Source: Dryomyza anilis (taxonomy: Eukaryota > Arthropoda > Insecta > Diptera > Dryomyzidae). From it: DNA of 64,000 bases. Shown here one piece after another: positions 24,061 to 35,580 of the stretch (its first letter is position 1; each line of letters opens with the position of its first letter). The notes beneath the pieces were generated by a model. The model was given only the letters and a program-made list of their open reading frames with translations. It had not been told where the DNA came from and did no database searches. The stretch lies in contig OX638131.1 of NCBI GenBank assembly GCA_951804985.1, positions 105,668,464 through 105,732,463 of the forward strand, written 5' to 3'. The position numbers and the translations under genes are program-made.

Positions 24061-25910
24061 AAGTTTTTTGTCAAGGGCCAATAACGAGTCGAAATTATTA
24101 AAATTTACTACCGAAATTCGAATTCATATTCTTTTCATCATGAAATGGCAAACCTTACTGAAGAGAAATGTCAAAAGAGCGGCAAGAAATATGGCGTCGT
24201 TTGCTGTCCCTGTTGCTCTACTTTTGTAGCGTCCCTGTTAAAAAAACACTTTATAAGACAAAGCCAAAGTTTTTATCAAAAGCCGTCTGGATCCTGGTTA
24301 TACCCAAAATATTCCGGGAATCTGCCCTATACAAAATTTCTGGTATTTATATTTATTTTTGGCATTTTTCTCGCAAACCCATACATAAATTTAAGTTTTT
24401 GGTGAGAATATGGCAGAATATCAAATTTCATGGAATTTTAAAGATTCCTGGCATTTTTGGAAACGGGCATAAAACAGGTAGTTTTAGGTACAAACTCTAC
24501 TTTTTTATATTTGAAATATGTAAAAAAAGTCTTTAAATAGCTTCGATATTTTGTCTTGTGCTTCGGGAGTTTGTATTAAAAGCTGCATATTTTCTTTCTT
24601 TTCATACCCAAAAGGTGTCAAGACAATTTTTAATGCAACAATATTTAAAAACTTGACCAAAATCTTCCAATTAGCTACGTCTTTGCCGAAAATATAACTC
24701 AAATATTCCTGAAATGTGCCTTTTAGATGCTGGGAATTTACCTATTTCAGAAAGACAAAGGCGAAGATCGTATTAAAATCTGCCATTTTTCTTTCTTTAT
24801 ATCGATAAACAGATTTTAATACTCCACAAAATTAGATAATCTGCCTTACTCATCCCTCAAACTTCCATTTAACTGTGTAGGTTTGCATCAACTGTATGCT
24901 GGAAATATTCCTGAAAAATTATAGACATTTTAAATCTTAGGCATATATTAAATAGAAGAAAATAGACTGAATTTGATAGAAAAATTGCATGTTTATTTTT
25001 CTCCATTAATATATTTTCAACCTTGAACCTGCCAATTATTAAGTAAAGATTTTAAACTAATAATTAAAATTGGTTTCAGTTCGTAACATTTATTCGTACT
25101 ACTCTTCTCATCAAGTTAATATTATTTGCTCCTTCGAATATTATTTGCTCCTACGTTGTTCACTTTAAATTACTTCGTAAAATGTTGCTATACTGCTTCT
25201 AACCTTCCAAGAATATAGTCCAGGGATAGAACTAAAAATTTAAATTACCCAAACTTCGCTAGCTTTATTCTGAATACTCTGTTGAACGATTTTAAAGTAT
25301 TTGGGTCTAAGACAAGGAAAAACTGTACGAATTCATTGGTATCAAAAAGAGTGTAAATAATTTTAAATGCAGGCTTTAAAATACGCAGACAATTACATGA
25401 CAAATTTTCCGATATTAGTATGTGGTAAGCTTTATATAATTCTGGAAGGCAATACAAAAAAACCACTTATTAATCATACTTATATTGATAAATGATATTT
25501 CTTTAATATATTAGTAGTTCTTTACTATAAATCATCATTAAACCCGTTTTGTAAATATACGAAACATTCTCTTAAGTACAATTAATTTTATATGATCGTA
25601 TAATTAAGAAATATTTTTCGTAAAAAAATATATACAATTAACTGGTGTTAATTACGAATCATTAAGTGTCGCTTTCAGTGAGTTTTGTTCGAAATTAGTA
25701 TTTTGTAAATATACGAAAATTTTTTACGAAACAAGTTGAGCATCTTATTTAATTGTTGATAAACAAATATCCAAAAGATGTATGTAAAATGAATAAATCT
25801 TAGTTGAAAATATTTTTATTATTTAATTAAATTGTATTTGAAATATGTGAAAACTATTTTAATCGATGGCAAGTATATTTTAATCATTAATCATAATTTT
25901 CGTACATATC
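24061..25910. other. Gene-free stretch with diverged dispersed repeats
   Basis: The section to about 24960 carries phrases (CCGGGAATCTGCC, ATATTCCTGAAA, CTTCCAATTAG) typical of the repeat family at 30.4-32.1 kb. Open frames at 24145-24536 (plus) and 24505-24702 (minus) have no recognisable domain. The rest is AT-rich with no signal. Confidence 0.4.
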
Positions 25911-25913
25911 TTT

Positions 25914-26212
25914 TTTAAATTATTAAAAAATTTAAATTATTAAAAAAATTTAAATTATTAAAAAATTTAAATTATTAAAAAATTTAAATTATTAAAAAAT
26001 TTAAATTATTAAAAAATTTAAATTATTAAAAAATTTAAATTATTAAAAAATTTAAATTATTAAAAAATTTAAATTACTAAAAAATTTAAATTATTAAAAA
26101 AATTAAATTATTAAAAAATTTTAATTATTAAAAAATTTTAATTATTAAAAAATTTAAATTATTAAAAATTTTTAATTATTAAAAAATTTAAATTATTTAA
26201 AAAATATATTTT
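25914..26212. repeat. 17-bp satellite array (AAATTATTAAAAAATTT)
   Basis: About 17 head-to-tail copies of a self-complementary-looking AT unit. The left units are nearly perfect and variants appear toward the right. The array ends about 105 bp from the splice donor of the osp exon, inside the following intron. Confidence 0.9.
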
Positions 26213-26316
26213 ATAATATTTATTTATTGCTACTATTTTTGTAAAAATGTCTAATAATTATCGTTTATAATACGAAATCCGTATTTCTAGTAAGAATTAA
26301 AAATATTCAAACTCAC

Positions 26317-26998
26317 CTCTACTTGTTATTTCATTCCCCGCATTGCGATTGTTCTCATCTTGTGAGCCAACACCATGCGTCGTCGCTTTTAAGGTCTTCT
26401 CAACGCCTGCCTTTTTGGTAAGCTCATCAGCCGCTACGATGTCCTCATCATCGTCTTCATCCTCACCTGTTTCCACACCATCATCCTCATCATCAACATC
26501 TTCATCATCTGCAATGCCAATATTATCATCATCCTCCTCATCGTCGTCGTCGTCGCCATGTTGCACTTTGGTGACATGATCGCGTGCAACATGCTGCCAA
26601 GGTTCTTCCGCACACTTGCCGCCAGTGCTGCCAATCAGTACACCCGCCGATTGAGCTGACGTCAATGCATCCTTGTGATATGAATTATGGCGATTACGTG
26701 TGCCATTCGGTCCCGTCGGATGGCCAATGCACGATGTTGGATCGTTACCAGTTTGCAGGATTGTTGTGGCCTGACCACCCGGAAATGTTGCGTTGCGCTT
26801 GTGACGGCCCTTCGATTTGGGGAAGGCAGCCAAAATGTTAAGCCACCATTTGGACTCCTCGGGGCAGGTGCCCTTAACGAAGGTGACACGATCGGGTGCG
26901 GTGATCGCTATCGAATTCGTGTGACCGGTGACATCCTCGGCTGTGGTCACCTCGAGCACTTTTGTCATATCGATGCAGGCTTGTGGCACGGTCTCGGG
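26317..26998 (-). CDS. osp: outspread exon: PH-domain C-terminal half plus acidic tail
   Basis: 682-nt internal exon on the minus strand, with acceptor TTTTCAG before 26998 and donor GTGAGT after 26317; it enters in phase 0 and exits in phase 1. It continues the PH domain begun at 34973-35038, with [17 protein letters not shown], then [19 protein letters not shown], then [19 protein letters not shown] containing the conserved PH C-terminal helix Trp. This matches the first PH domain of MPRIP/outspread proteins, which associate with actin and myosin phosphatase. About 80 residues of Gly/Thr/Asn-rich linker follow, then an Asp/Glu-rich stretch at about exon residues 149-190, encoded by GAT/GAC runs. 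The acidic run opens false frames on the plus strand. The frame after 26317 reads into intron. I am sure of the family and fairly sure of orthology to osp. Confidence 0.88.
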
Positions 26999-27589
26999 CT
27001 GAAAATAAAGAAGTACAAAGGATAAAATTATAAAAAATTAAAAGATAAATAAAGTAAAATCAATAGATAATAATATAAGGGCAAAGTTAAAATTACACTA
27101 GGTGTAAAATTGTAAAATTTATTTTCAAAAGCAGCCTCCTCATCATCAAGACGGGATACATTACTTTTTATGCAGCTCATAAAATTGCAGAAGTGAATGT
27201 GTTGAGCTTGAACCTGTTGCCACGAGACACAAGACACGATGCGCGATATATGTCTGCAATCAGTTCCTGTTGCTGCTAAATTTGTAAATTTGAAAGCATA
27301 TCAAATTTTTCCGTATTTTGCAAAGTATTTACACTGATAACAAAATAAATCGTTTCCATTTAAAACTTTTAAGAGTTTTTATATAATTTATGAAACCATT
27401 TCGATAATACGATAGTAATAATTGCAAATATTTGGTGTTTCAATTGAATTAATGTAGGCAGTATATATTTGCAGCAAACAAAAACATTATATCTACTAAG
27501 TCCAAATCATTTTGAAATTCTTTACACTATTTTTTTTCCGAAAATGTTACCGAAAACATAAAGTTATTGTCAAAATAAATAAAATATCC

Positions 27590-27905
27590 TTATATTTGTG
27601 ACAATTAAGGTTACATGATTTTGTATTGCGATCAAATTATGTTTGCTGCAAATACATTTTTCTCTGTATTGTACGATTATTTGCTTTTTATAATTCTTTA
27701 CATTACTGTTTTTCCATTAAATGGTATATATATCATAAATTTATTATCAAAATAAATAAAAAAAATATCAGACCAAAAGAGCCTACAAACACAACATTAA
27801 AAAACACATTATTTGTAACAATAAAGGTTACATGATTTTGTATTGCGTTAATATTATGTTTGCTGCAAACACAAATTTCTCTGTATTGTACGATTATATG
27901 TATTT
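27590..27905. repeat. Direct duplication, about 218-bp period
   Basis: Two near-identical segments of about 95 bp (27592-27690 and 27810-27905) share AAGGTTACATGATTTTGTAT, TATGTTTGCTGCAAA and TTCTCTGTATTGTACGATTA. They lie in intronic DNA rich in the GTTTGCTGCAAAC palindrome. Confidence 0.8.
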
Positions 27906-28107
27906 TTTTTTTTAAATAAAGATACTTAAAAATAAAACCATCATAATTTTTTTAGCAAACATAAAACCTATTATTAGATTAAAAAAAATACATCGAACAA
28001 ACTTGAAAACATATTATATTTTTCGCTAACATAACACTTTGTGGAGTATGGTGCAAAGCTTCTCAACATTTTAAAATGTTTGCGTTAATCGTAAAATGTT
28101 ATCATAA

Positions 28108-28535
28108 TCATATTTAGTTGATATATTTAGGGGTGTTATATATCATAGTTTGAATTAAACTAATATTATGCTTACTGTAAACGTAATTTCTTCAATAATT
28201 TTTAAATTCTTAAATACAAAATCAAATTTTCAGAAAATAAATACAACAACTATTTTTATAATGCTACTAAAATAAACCATTACATCAATTTTATGTTTAC
28301 AGCAAATATTTCATATATCATTTCATATTTAGTTGATAGATTTAGGGGTGTTATATATCATAGTTTGAATTAAACGAATATTATGCTTACTGTAAACGTA
28401 ATTTCTTCAATACTGCATGATAATTTTTAAATTCTTAAATACAAAATCAAATTTTCAGATAATAAATACAACAATTATTTTTATAATGCTACTAAAATAA
28501 ACCATTACATCAATTTTATGTTTACAGCAAACTTA
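28108..28535. repeat. Tandem duplication, about 210-bp period
   Basis: Units at about 28108-28310 and 28319-28530 share ATATTTAGTTGATA, TTTAGGGGTGTTATATATCA, TATTATGCTTACTGTAAACG and TTTATGTTTACAGCAAA with few differences. They lie inside the osp intron. Confidence 0.88.
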
Positions 28536-29100
28536 AAATATTATTTTTATAAAGTTTAAGACATTTCAAATTGTTTATTTTATTGAGCTAATCATTTAGA
28601 GTTTTCGTATATATTTATTTTAATTGTCGTTAAAATACTTCAAAATTAAGTAAATTGGTTTAACGTATTTTTAACTGCAATTGTATTATGCTTATTTTAA
28701 ATATATTCGTTTTAAACGTATTCACAAAATATGTTTCACAGCAAAAACAATATGATACATTTTACTTACATTTATTTGCAGATATTTAAAATCAATATGT
28801 TAATAATCATAATAATATATGTATAATCAAAATTCTTGAAATACATGCCAATATAATTTAAAAAAAAATGTTCAATTTCAATTTCAATTATAATATGTTT
28901 GCTGCATTTTAATTGCAAAAATATTATCAGTGTTGTAAACGTTATTGATTTAAAGAGTTTCGTTAATGGATTTGACTACGAATTAAATAGTATTTCAGAG
29001 TATATCTAAATTACAATGTTGGTTGAAATTGAAATGTTTTTATATTTTATGCAAACATCAAAACGTTTGAATGGAATATAATTTTTTTACAGCGCACCTT
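28536..29100. other. Non-coding intronic stretch
   Basis: AT-rich, with scattered TTTGCTGC and TTACTGTAAAC-like words continuing the local repeat vocabulary. No exon is seen. Confidence 0.45.
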
Positions 29101-29815
29101 CAGTATCAGTTGATATGTGTAGTGTAGGGATCTAAGCCATTGCAAGAGTCGACGGAGGGGGAAAGACGTTTTAACAAGTGAAACCTCGCAGCAAAACACC
29201 TCATAGACAATGTTTAGAGGAACAAAGCAAATTTATTACCATGTTAAATACTCGACCACTTTAATCTCAGTCTGTCTTCAGGACTGTCCTGTATGCTCTG
29301 TCCCTACTTAGCTATGGCTTCAAGCACCTGACCATCGGTTGGTCTATCTATTTGGCTGTCTGTCTGTCTGTCCATGTACTACAACTACTGTGGACTCTTT
29401 GGGCCTGTCTTAAATAACTGCACATACACACAAGTTATGACAGTTGCAGTAGGGTGCCAATTAGTGTACGATTTCCTACTATTTGCTAATGTTTGGGTCT
29501 GCTGTTACTCGCTGCTCGAGAAGGCGGCGGTAGAGGAGAAGGCGGAGCAATTGGGGGCCTTCACCTGTTGCGACGCAGTTGTCTAAACATATGACTTAAG
29601 CTGCTGCTGCACGTGTACCACCGATCACAGAAGGGCGCCTTTTGATTTGTAGTCGAGTCGACTCGACTCGAGTTGATTTTATTTTTCAACGATTTTATGC
29701 TGATGCTGTTGACTGTTGCTGCGGCGTATTAAGTTTTGCATTTCCTGTCACTATGCGGAAGAGATTGCACAATGTTTGCAGAAAATCATGTACGCAATTT
29801 TATTACCATACAAGT
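29101..29815. other. GC-richer intronic island without a supported gene
   Basis: Plus frames at 29374-29586 and 29642-29872 are short and Cys-rich without a domain. The stretch contains a GTCT microsatellite (29355-29372) and a GTCGAGTCGACTCGACTCGA palindromic patch near 29653. It could be conserved regulatory sequence inside the osp intron. Confidence 0.35.
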
Positions 29816-29870
29816 GGACGGCGGATGGACGGACGATGGACGGCGGACGGACGGACGATGGACGGCTTTT
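29816..29870. repeat. Minisatellite GGACGGACGATGGACGGC
   Basis: About three units, 17-18 bp each, of GGACGG/GATGGACGG words. The overlapping frames on both strands (R/D/G/W-rich) are repeat artefacts. Confidence 0.8.
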
Positions 29871-30799
29871 AGCAGGAAGAAGTGGTAAAGAATGTTGCAT
29901 TATTTTTTTTTTTATTTTTATATTACTTAACACTTAGTTGGGCATGTGTTTTAATTGAATACATTGTAAATGTGTTTAAAATAATTTTAAAAAATTTTTA
30001 ATATTCTTGAAAAATTAAAAAGTTTTGAAAATACGAGTTTCAATTCCGGGTATTGAAAATATGAATAAACCATTAACACAAAAACCGAAATAAAAACAGT
30101 TCCGTAACCTGGAACCGAAATTGTTTCTTTGAAAAACTTAAAACCGAAATGAGTGAGACTCCCGATACCGAAATCGTCATTAGTTTAAATTGTTAAGTTT
30201 AAAGTCAACTTAACAACGTATGTTTAATATGAGGGGTAGATTGTGCTATATTTATATATTTTTTAAATTTTATTTTGAAATACAGAAAGTCAACTTAAAA
30301 CGAATGTTAAAATTCAGTATTGGACTGCCAAAGGACCTAATCCAGCATTCCTAGGTCGATCGGTCGGTCAATATATGTAAATATTTTCTCAAAATCTGTC
30401 TTCAAAATTCCACAAAATTTGATCAAGCTATACGCTTCATACAATATTCCATTTATCTGTCTGTTTGCCGGAAATATTCCGGAAACATGACAGAAATTTT
30501 GTCGCGGAAGTTTCCCGGCATTTTTGTGTACAGGCGGAAAATAGGCAACCTTTGGTATTTGTGATATGTATAAAAATTATAAATGGAGAAGTCGCGTCTA
30601 GATATAGAAAGGATAGAAATAGGAAGATACAGAAAAGAATGATTTAATTGTTTCATCGCCGATACGACATCTAATTGTATTGATTTTATATTTAATCATA
30701 TTATTTAATAAATTAACAGAAAAAATAAAAAGTTACATCAATACTATTAAATAATTTGCTGAAACGACTATTGAATTAATGGTATTAACAATCGCCGTT

Positions 30800-31112
30800 A
30801 TAATAATAGTTTGGCGCTACAGTCCTGTACAGAACTTCGGCCGAGCTCTCTCACTATTTTGAGCTGTGCGTGTTATATTTGCACTCAAACTGGTGGGACA
30901 TACAGTTTATTGCCGAATCCGAACGGTGGGGTGAGAGCTTTTCATAGGCAATGGTTTTACTCTCGTAGGTTTGCCATTTACTGACGAGAGGTAGCGCGGT
31001 ATATAAAAATATTTCTATGAAAAGATGTTGTTAGCCCCAGTCCAGTCTTGATCCGGGGACTTTTCGACTCGCAGTCCAACGCACTAACCACTGAGCTACC
31101 GTGGCTACTAAA
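30800..31112 (-). mobile_element. tRNA-derived SINE, copy 1
   Basis: Minus-strand orientation. The tRNA-like head is at the high-coordinate end with A-box TAGCTCAGTGG and B-box-like GGATCAAGACT, then a body of about 220 bp and an ATT-type short tail near 30800-30807. It is flanked by a 13-bp target duplication with two mismatches (AACAATCGCCGTT at 30787-30799 and AGCAATCGTCGTT at 31113-31125). It lies inside the left arm of the inverted repeat, whose right arm keeps the empty site. Confidence 0.85.
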
Positions 31113-31305
31113 AGCAATCGTCGTTGCTGAGCACAAATATAGCCACGGCGCGTCGTCACATTGCGAGATTTCAGCGAATGAACGTCGTTAAACAAGCGAA
31201 CGATATAATTTTTTGTTTTCGCGTTTGGTGGCGAACATATTATTCCCATTTGGTATATGCCAAAAGATACACTTATCCACTAAGTAGATCAGTTAATCAT
31301 ACAGG

Positions 31306-32410
31306 TTACTGTATTCAGGTCTATTATTTTTTTCTGTGTATTAAGGGCTGATTAGGTTTTGATTGACCGTATATGGAACCCGAGCAAAATGGATTTGGAT
31401 TTTCTCTGGAATATTTCGGGCATATTTTCAACACACACAAACACGTAAATGGAAGTTATGACATAATATCAAATATATAGGAATTTTTAAGAGAGGCCCG
31501 AGGCAGCTTAGAAACTTTATTTGGCGTCACTATTTGATCGACACTACTCCATCTATCCCCCCTCCCTTTAAGTTATCATCACTGTGTATTGCATGTATAG
31601 GGGGCATCCCCTGAGCATTGGTTAATTTGTAATAAAAAAAATAAAGGCGGAGTTCTTATTAAAACCAAACATCGGGGAATTTGTCTGCCATATTCCACAA
31701 AATTTGATAACCTGCTATACCCTTCACACAATATTCCATTTATCTGTCCGTTTGCAGTAAATATTCCAGAAAAATGACAAAAATTATGTCTCGGGAGATT
31801 TAAGGTACTTTTTGGGTATAGGCAGAAAATGTGCTGCTTTTGATACAAACTTCGCTTTTGTCTGCCTAGAATATACCAAAAATAATGCCGTGAGCCTACT
31901 AAAAATATCTACGAGCCATCCGAAAAAATTTAAAAACATTTTCCTGGAATATTTGGGGCATATTTCCGGAAAACTCACACATAAATGGAAGAAAAGAGGG
32001 CAGATTTTGATAATAAACTCCGTCTTTGTCTGATTGAAATCATTCGAAAGCTTTCCAAAAATGATGTCTTGGGCGTTCACGATATATCATTTCAGTTAAG
32101 TTGTGGAAGTATATAGCAGGTTGTTAACTATTATTAAATTTTTATGACAGACTACCAAACGATCCGCAAATATAGTGCTTTTGATAAAATTTATTTTCAA
32201 ACTGTCTTCACCATATCAAAAATATTTTAATTGGTATATTTTATTTGGTATGTTTTGAGAACCATTAGTTAAATAATTTAAAATAGATCTAAAATCGATA
32301 TACAATTTTTTGTGTTGGTTTAATTTTTTGAAAATTAAATTCTTTAGCCTAATTCATTAATTATAAACTTCATTTGAAACAATAAATTTTGGAGGCATAT
32401 TAGATCCTTA
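31306..32410. repeat. Diverged copies of the TTTATCTGTCCGTTTGC dispersed repeat
   Basis: ATTCCACAAAATTTGATAAC, CAATATTCCATTTATCTGTC and GGAATATTTGGGGCATATTT-like words match the arms of the inverted repeat and 24 kb. Open frames on both strands (31579-31848 and 31784-32080 minus; 31812-32033 plus) are not supported as genes. Confidence 0.5.
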
Positions 32411-33410
32411 TATTGTTAAAACATTGCAAACAGTTTAACGTACAAATACTTAAAATCAATTCACAGTCAGTTTCTCTACACCACAGTGAAAAAAAATTAT
32501 CATTCAACAGAAATCTGAAAATTTGCCAAAGTCATGTTTTTTTTTTTCTTTATTTCTTTTAGTATCAAAAACATTATTGCGATATCTACGATCCGAGACT
32601 AACATACATACAAAACATAAACTACATCATGTATGTGGGGATAACAAAAATATCATTTATTTTAGCCTGTTCGCGAGATATGTCTGCAGGTATTTAAAGA
32701 TACAAATTTTAAATTGTCATAAATAATGTCTGACAGTGTTTAAAACTTTAATAATTTATTAATATATAGTTAAAATGAAAATGGCATAAATGGAAAAAGG
32801 AATAAAATGGAATAAAACAAAAATCAAAAAAGCTAAAAAATTGATAAATAAAAATAAAATTTTCTCAGCAACTCGACTGCAGTCGTTGCGATGCTGGTGC
32901 CTGCTGCACGCTTAGATACGCATAATCGAAAGTGGATTGTGGACATGAACCACATGGACCACATGAACCGAAACATGTGGGGGTCCAATTTGTTGAATAT
33001 TCGCGCGGCCGCAACAGGTTTCGTTATTTTGGTAAGAAACATGTTTTTGGGATAAACAAGAGGCAAATAATAATAAAAAAAATCATGTTAAATTATAAAG
33101 ATTTTTGTCTTGTTTAAGACATGGCAGGATATGTTTTATGTGGTTGTTGTCTCGGTTACCAACCGCTCTTGGTGGTTTTTGTTGTTTTTTGTGGCAATTT
33201 GTGGTAATTATAAAAATTATCATTCAGACAGCTACCAGTTATCAGCGGTATTAAAACGCATGTGAGAAACAAAAAAATATTTTAAAAAAAATGCCTTCTG
33301 GGAACTACAATCTTGGCTTGAGGCCATAATTGGGAAGTTGATTTCGAAAGAAATCTTAATGACATTTTTACAAATTTCTTAATGGTGACTAAGAAAGACA
33401 AAAGCATTTT
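32411..33410. other. Non-coding intronic stretch
   Basis: No exon was recognised. A GC-richer patch at 32870-33020 (CACATGGACCACATGAACC) has open frames on both strands but no domain or splice signals that I trust. Confidence 0.4.
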
Positions 33411-33560
33411 AAGTGAAAATTGAATTTCTAGTTCAAATTTGAAATTTTTGTAAAAAAAAATTAAGGTTTTTTTGAATATTTGATTTTTTAGTGAAAAGTT
33501 TCATTTAAAGTAAAAAAAATTGAATTTTTAGTGAAAATTGAATTTTAAGTGAATCGACAT
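33411..33560. repeat. Short block of the 19-bp satellite family
   Basis: Several diverged TTTTTAGTGAAAATTGAA units lie just outside the right arm of the inverted repeat, in the same orientation as array B. Confidence 0.65.
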
Positions 33561-34217
33561 AAATACAGTAACCATAAATAATTATGTATGATTAACTGAT
33601 CTACTTAGTGGATAAGTGTACAAGTCTATCTTTTGGCATATACCAAATGGGAATAATATGTACGCCACCAAACACGAAAACAAAAAATTAAATCGTTCGC
33701 TTGTTTAACGACGTTCATTCGCTGAAATGTGACGACGCACTGCGGCTATATTTGTGCTCAGCAACGGCGATTGTTAATAAATACAATTAATTCAATAGTC
33801 GTTTCAGCAAATTATTTAATAGTATTGATGTAACTTTTTATTTTTTCTGTTAACTTATTAAATAATATGATTAAATATAAAATCAATACAATTAAATGTC
33901 GTATCGGCAAAGAATTAAAATTCATTTTATTGTTCAAATTTTTTACTTTTACCGTTAAATCATTTTTTCTCTATCTTCCTATCTCTATCCTTTCTATATC
34001 TAGACGCGACTTCGCCATTTATAATTTTTATACATATCATTAATACCAAAGGCTGCCAATTTTCCGCATGTACACAAAACGTGCCGGGAAACTTCCGCGA
34101 CAAAGTCATCTTTCCGGAATACTTCCGGCAAACAGACAGATAAATAGAATATTGTAGGAAGCGAATAGATGGATAAACTTTTTGTGGAATTTTGAAGACA
34201 GTTTTTGAGTAAATATT

Positions 34218-34930
34218 TATTTTGAAATTTAGGTAAAAATTTGAATTTATTTTTATTGAAAAATTTAATTTTTAGTGATAATTTTAATTTTTAGTGAACA
34301 TTTTAATTATTAGGGAAAATTTATTTTTAGTGAAAAATGGAATTTTGAGTGAAAAATTGGATTTTTTTTTAGTGAAAAAATAAATTTTTAGTGAAATATT
34401 GAATTTTTAGTGAATAATTGATTTTTAGTGAAAAATATAATTTTTGCGAAAAATTTATTTTATAGTGAAATATTTAATTTTTAGCTAGAAAATGAATTTT
34501 AAGTGAAAAACTAAATTTTTAGTGAAAATTTAAATTTTCAGTGAAAATTAATTTTTAGTGAGAAATTAAATTTTAAGTTAAAAATATAATTTTTAGTAAA
34601 AAAATTAAATTGTTAAAGAAAAAATGAATTTTTAGTGAAGAATTGAATTTATAGTAAAATTTAATTTATTAGTGAAAAATTGAATTTTTAGTTAAGAATT
34701 GAATTTTAAATGAAAATAAAATTTTGAATAAAAAATAGAATTTGAGTGAGAAATTGTATTTTTAGTAATCTATTGAATATAAAGTAAAAATTGAATTTTT
34801 AATTAAAATTTAAATTTATAGTTAAAATTTGAATTTATAGTCAAAAAATGAATTTAAAGTGAATATAGAATTTTTAGTGAAAAATTGAATTGTTAGTGAA
34901 ATTTTTAGTAAAAACTTAAAGTTTATAATA
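34218..34930. repeat. 19-bp satellite array C
   Basis: About 35 diverged units of TTTTTAGTGAAAAATTGAA in the orientation of array B. The array ends within about 45 bp of the donor of the osp PH exon at 34973. It is older or more decayed than arrays A and B. Confidence 0.85.
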
Positions 34931-34972
34931 TTTTTATCTTTTGTATCCCGCATAAATATTAAAACTACTCAC

Positions 34973-35038
34973 ATGTTCATCCACAGAATAGGTCAGCTCA
35001 CCATCATCGTAGAGCACAAACCACCTTCGTTGCCATCT
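34973..35038 (-). CDS. osp: outspread exon: PH-domain N-terminal strands
   Basis: 66-nt minus-strand exon bounded by TTTTTACAG and GTGAGTAG, phase 0 at both ends. It encodes [17 protein letters not shown] followed by SVDEH, the classic W-x-R-R-W/F-F-V-L beta1-beta2 segment of a PH domain. Joined to the exon at 26998, the product reads [16 protein letters not shown], in register with MPRIP/outspread PH domains (RKWQRRFFILYEHGLL in human MPRIP). PH domains of this family bind membrane or cytoskeletal partners. The preceding exon, expected to encode a GWL-x-APD segment, was not found between 35 and 64 kb, so the upstream intron is at least 29 kb. The exon is too short to appear as a free-standing ORF. 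Confidence 0.9.
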
Positions 35039-35580
35039 CTGTAAAAATAAATAAACAACAAGAAAAATAAATAATTAATTTTAAATGTGAAATTTCATAT
35101 GTCTGTAAATAAAAAGAATACAAAAAAAAATTAAAACGACAATGAGGTCTTTACGAAAATTGGGCTAAACAAATATTGTGTTGCAAGTGGCTTTTAAGGC
35201 GACGTATAAAATTAGCATATGGTAAAAATAAATTTTTGCAATTTTAAAATTACACATTCAGTGTGTAGGGGTACTTAAGAATTTTTCAAAGGAAAATGGG
35301 AACAAGTCATCAATTTAAAATATGCACTAAGTGCATTGAAAGAGCAGCACCTTATGAGAAGACGGATGCTGAGATGGTAAGACATCAAATTTACATAATG
35401 CAGTAATAATAAAAAAATATATTTATTTATGTGATATTTTTAGTCGGAAAAAACGGTTGACTAATTATGCCCTAATTTTTGTGACAAAGTATACAAAACC
35501 ATGAAGAATTTCCAAGAATATTCGATAATTTGCTATATGATTTCTAAAAACTACCATATATCCGCATAGAAATCATATTT
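35039..35580. other. Start of the large upstream osp intron; nothing else recognised
   Basis: AT-rich sequence directly upstream (minus sense) of the acceptor. A polypyrimidine tract precedes the CAG, and there is no other signal. Confidence 0.5.

Larger units (their letters stand above)
30376..34217. repeat. 3.8-kb inverted-repeat structure
   Basis: The outer left arm (about 30376 to 31305, interrupted by a SINE) and the right arm (about 33580 to 34217) are reverse complements at high identity over about 620 bp. Shared words include TGTCTTCAAAATTCCACAAA, GTCGCGTCTAGATATAGAAA, CGATACGACAT and TTTGGCATATACCAAATGGG. The spacer of about 2.3 kb contains diverged copies of the same TTTATCTGTCCGTTTGC family but no transposase. 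It may be a foldback-type element or two inverted insertions of one repeat. Confidence 0.8.
26999..34972 (-). other. osp intron between the two PH-domain exons (about 8.0 kb)
   Basis: Donor GTGAGT lies at 34972-34967 and the acceptor is CAG at 27001-26999. The phase is 0, joining GAACAT to CCCGAG (DEH|PETVP). The intron holds tandem duplications, a SINE, the 3.8-kb inverted-repeat structure and part of satellite array C. No independent gene was recognised inside. Confidence 0.85.

Noticed and set aside
26343..26579. Ser-rich plus-strand frame opposite the osp exon
   Set aside because: It is the antisense shadow of the GAT/GAC acidic tract in the osp exon.
31031..31249. Minus frame containing VAQWLVRWTASRKVPGS
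   Set aside because: It is the translation of the SINE tRNA-like head, also seen at 41464-41702; not a protein gene.
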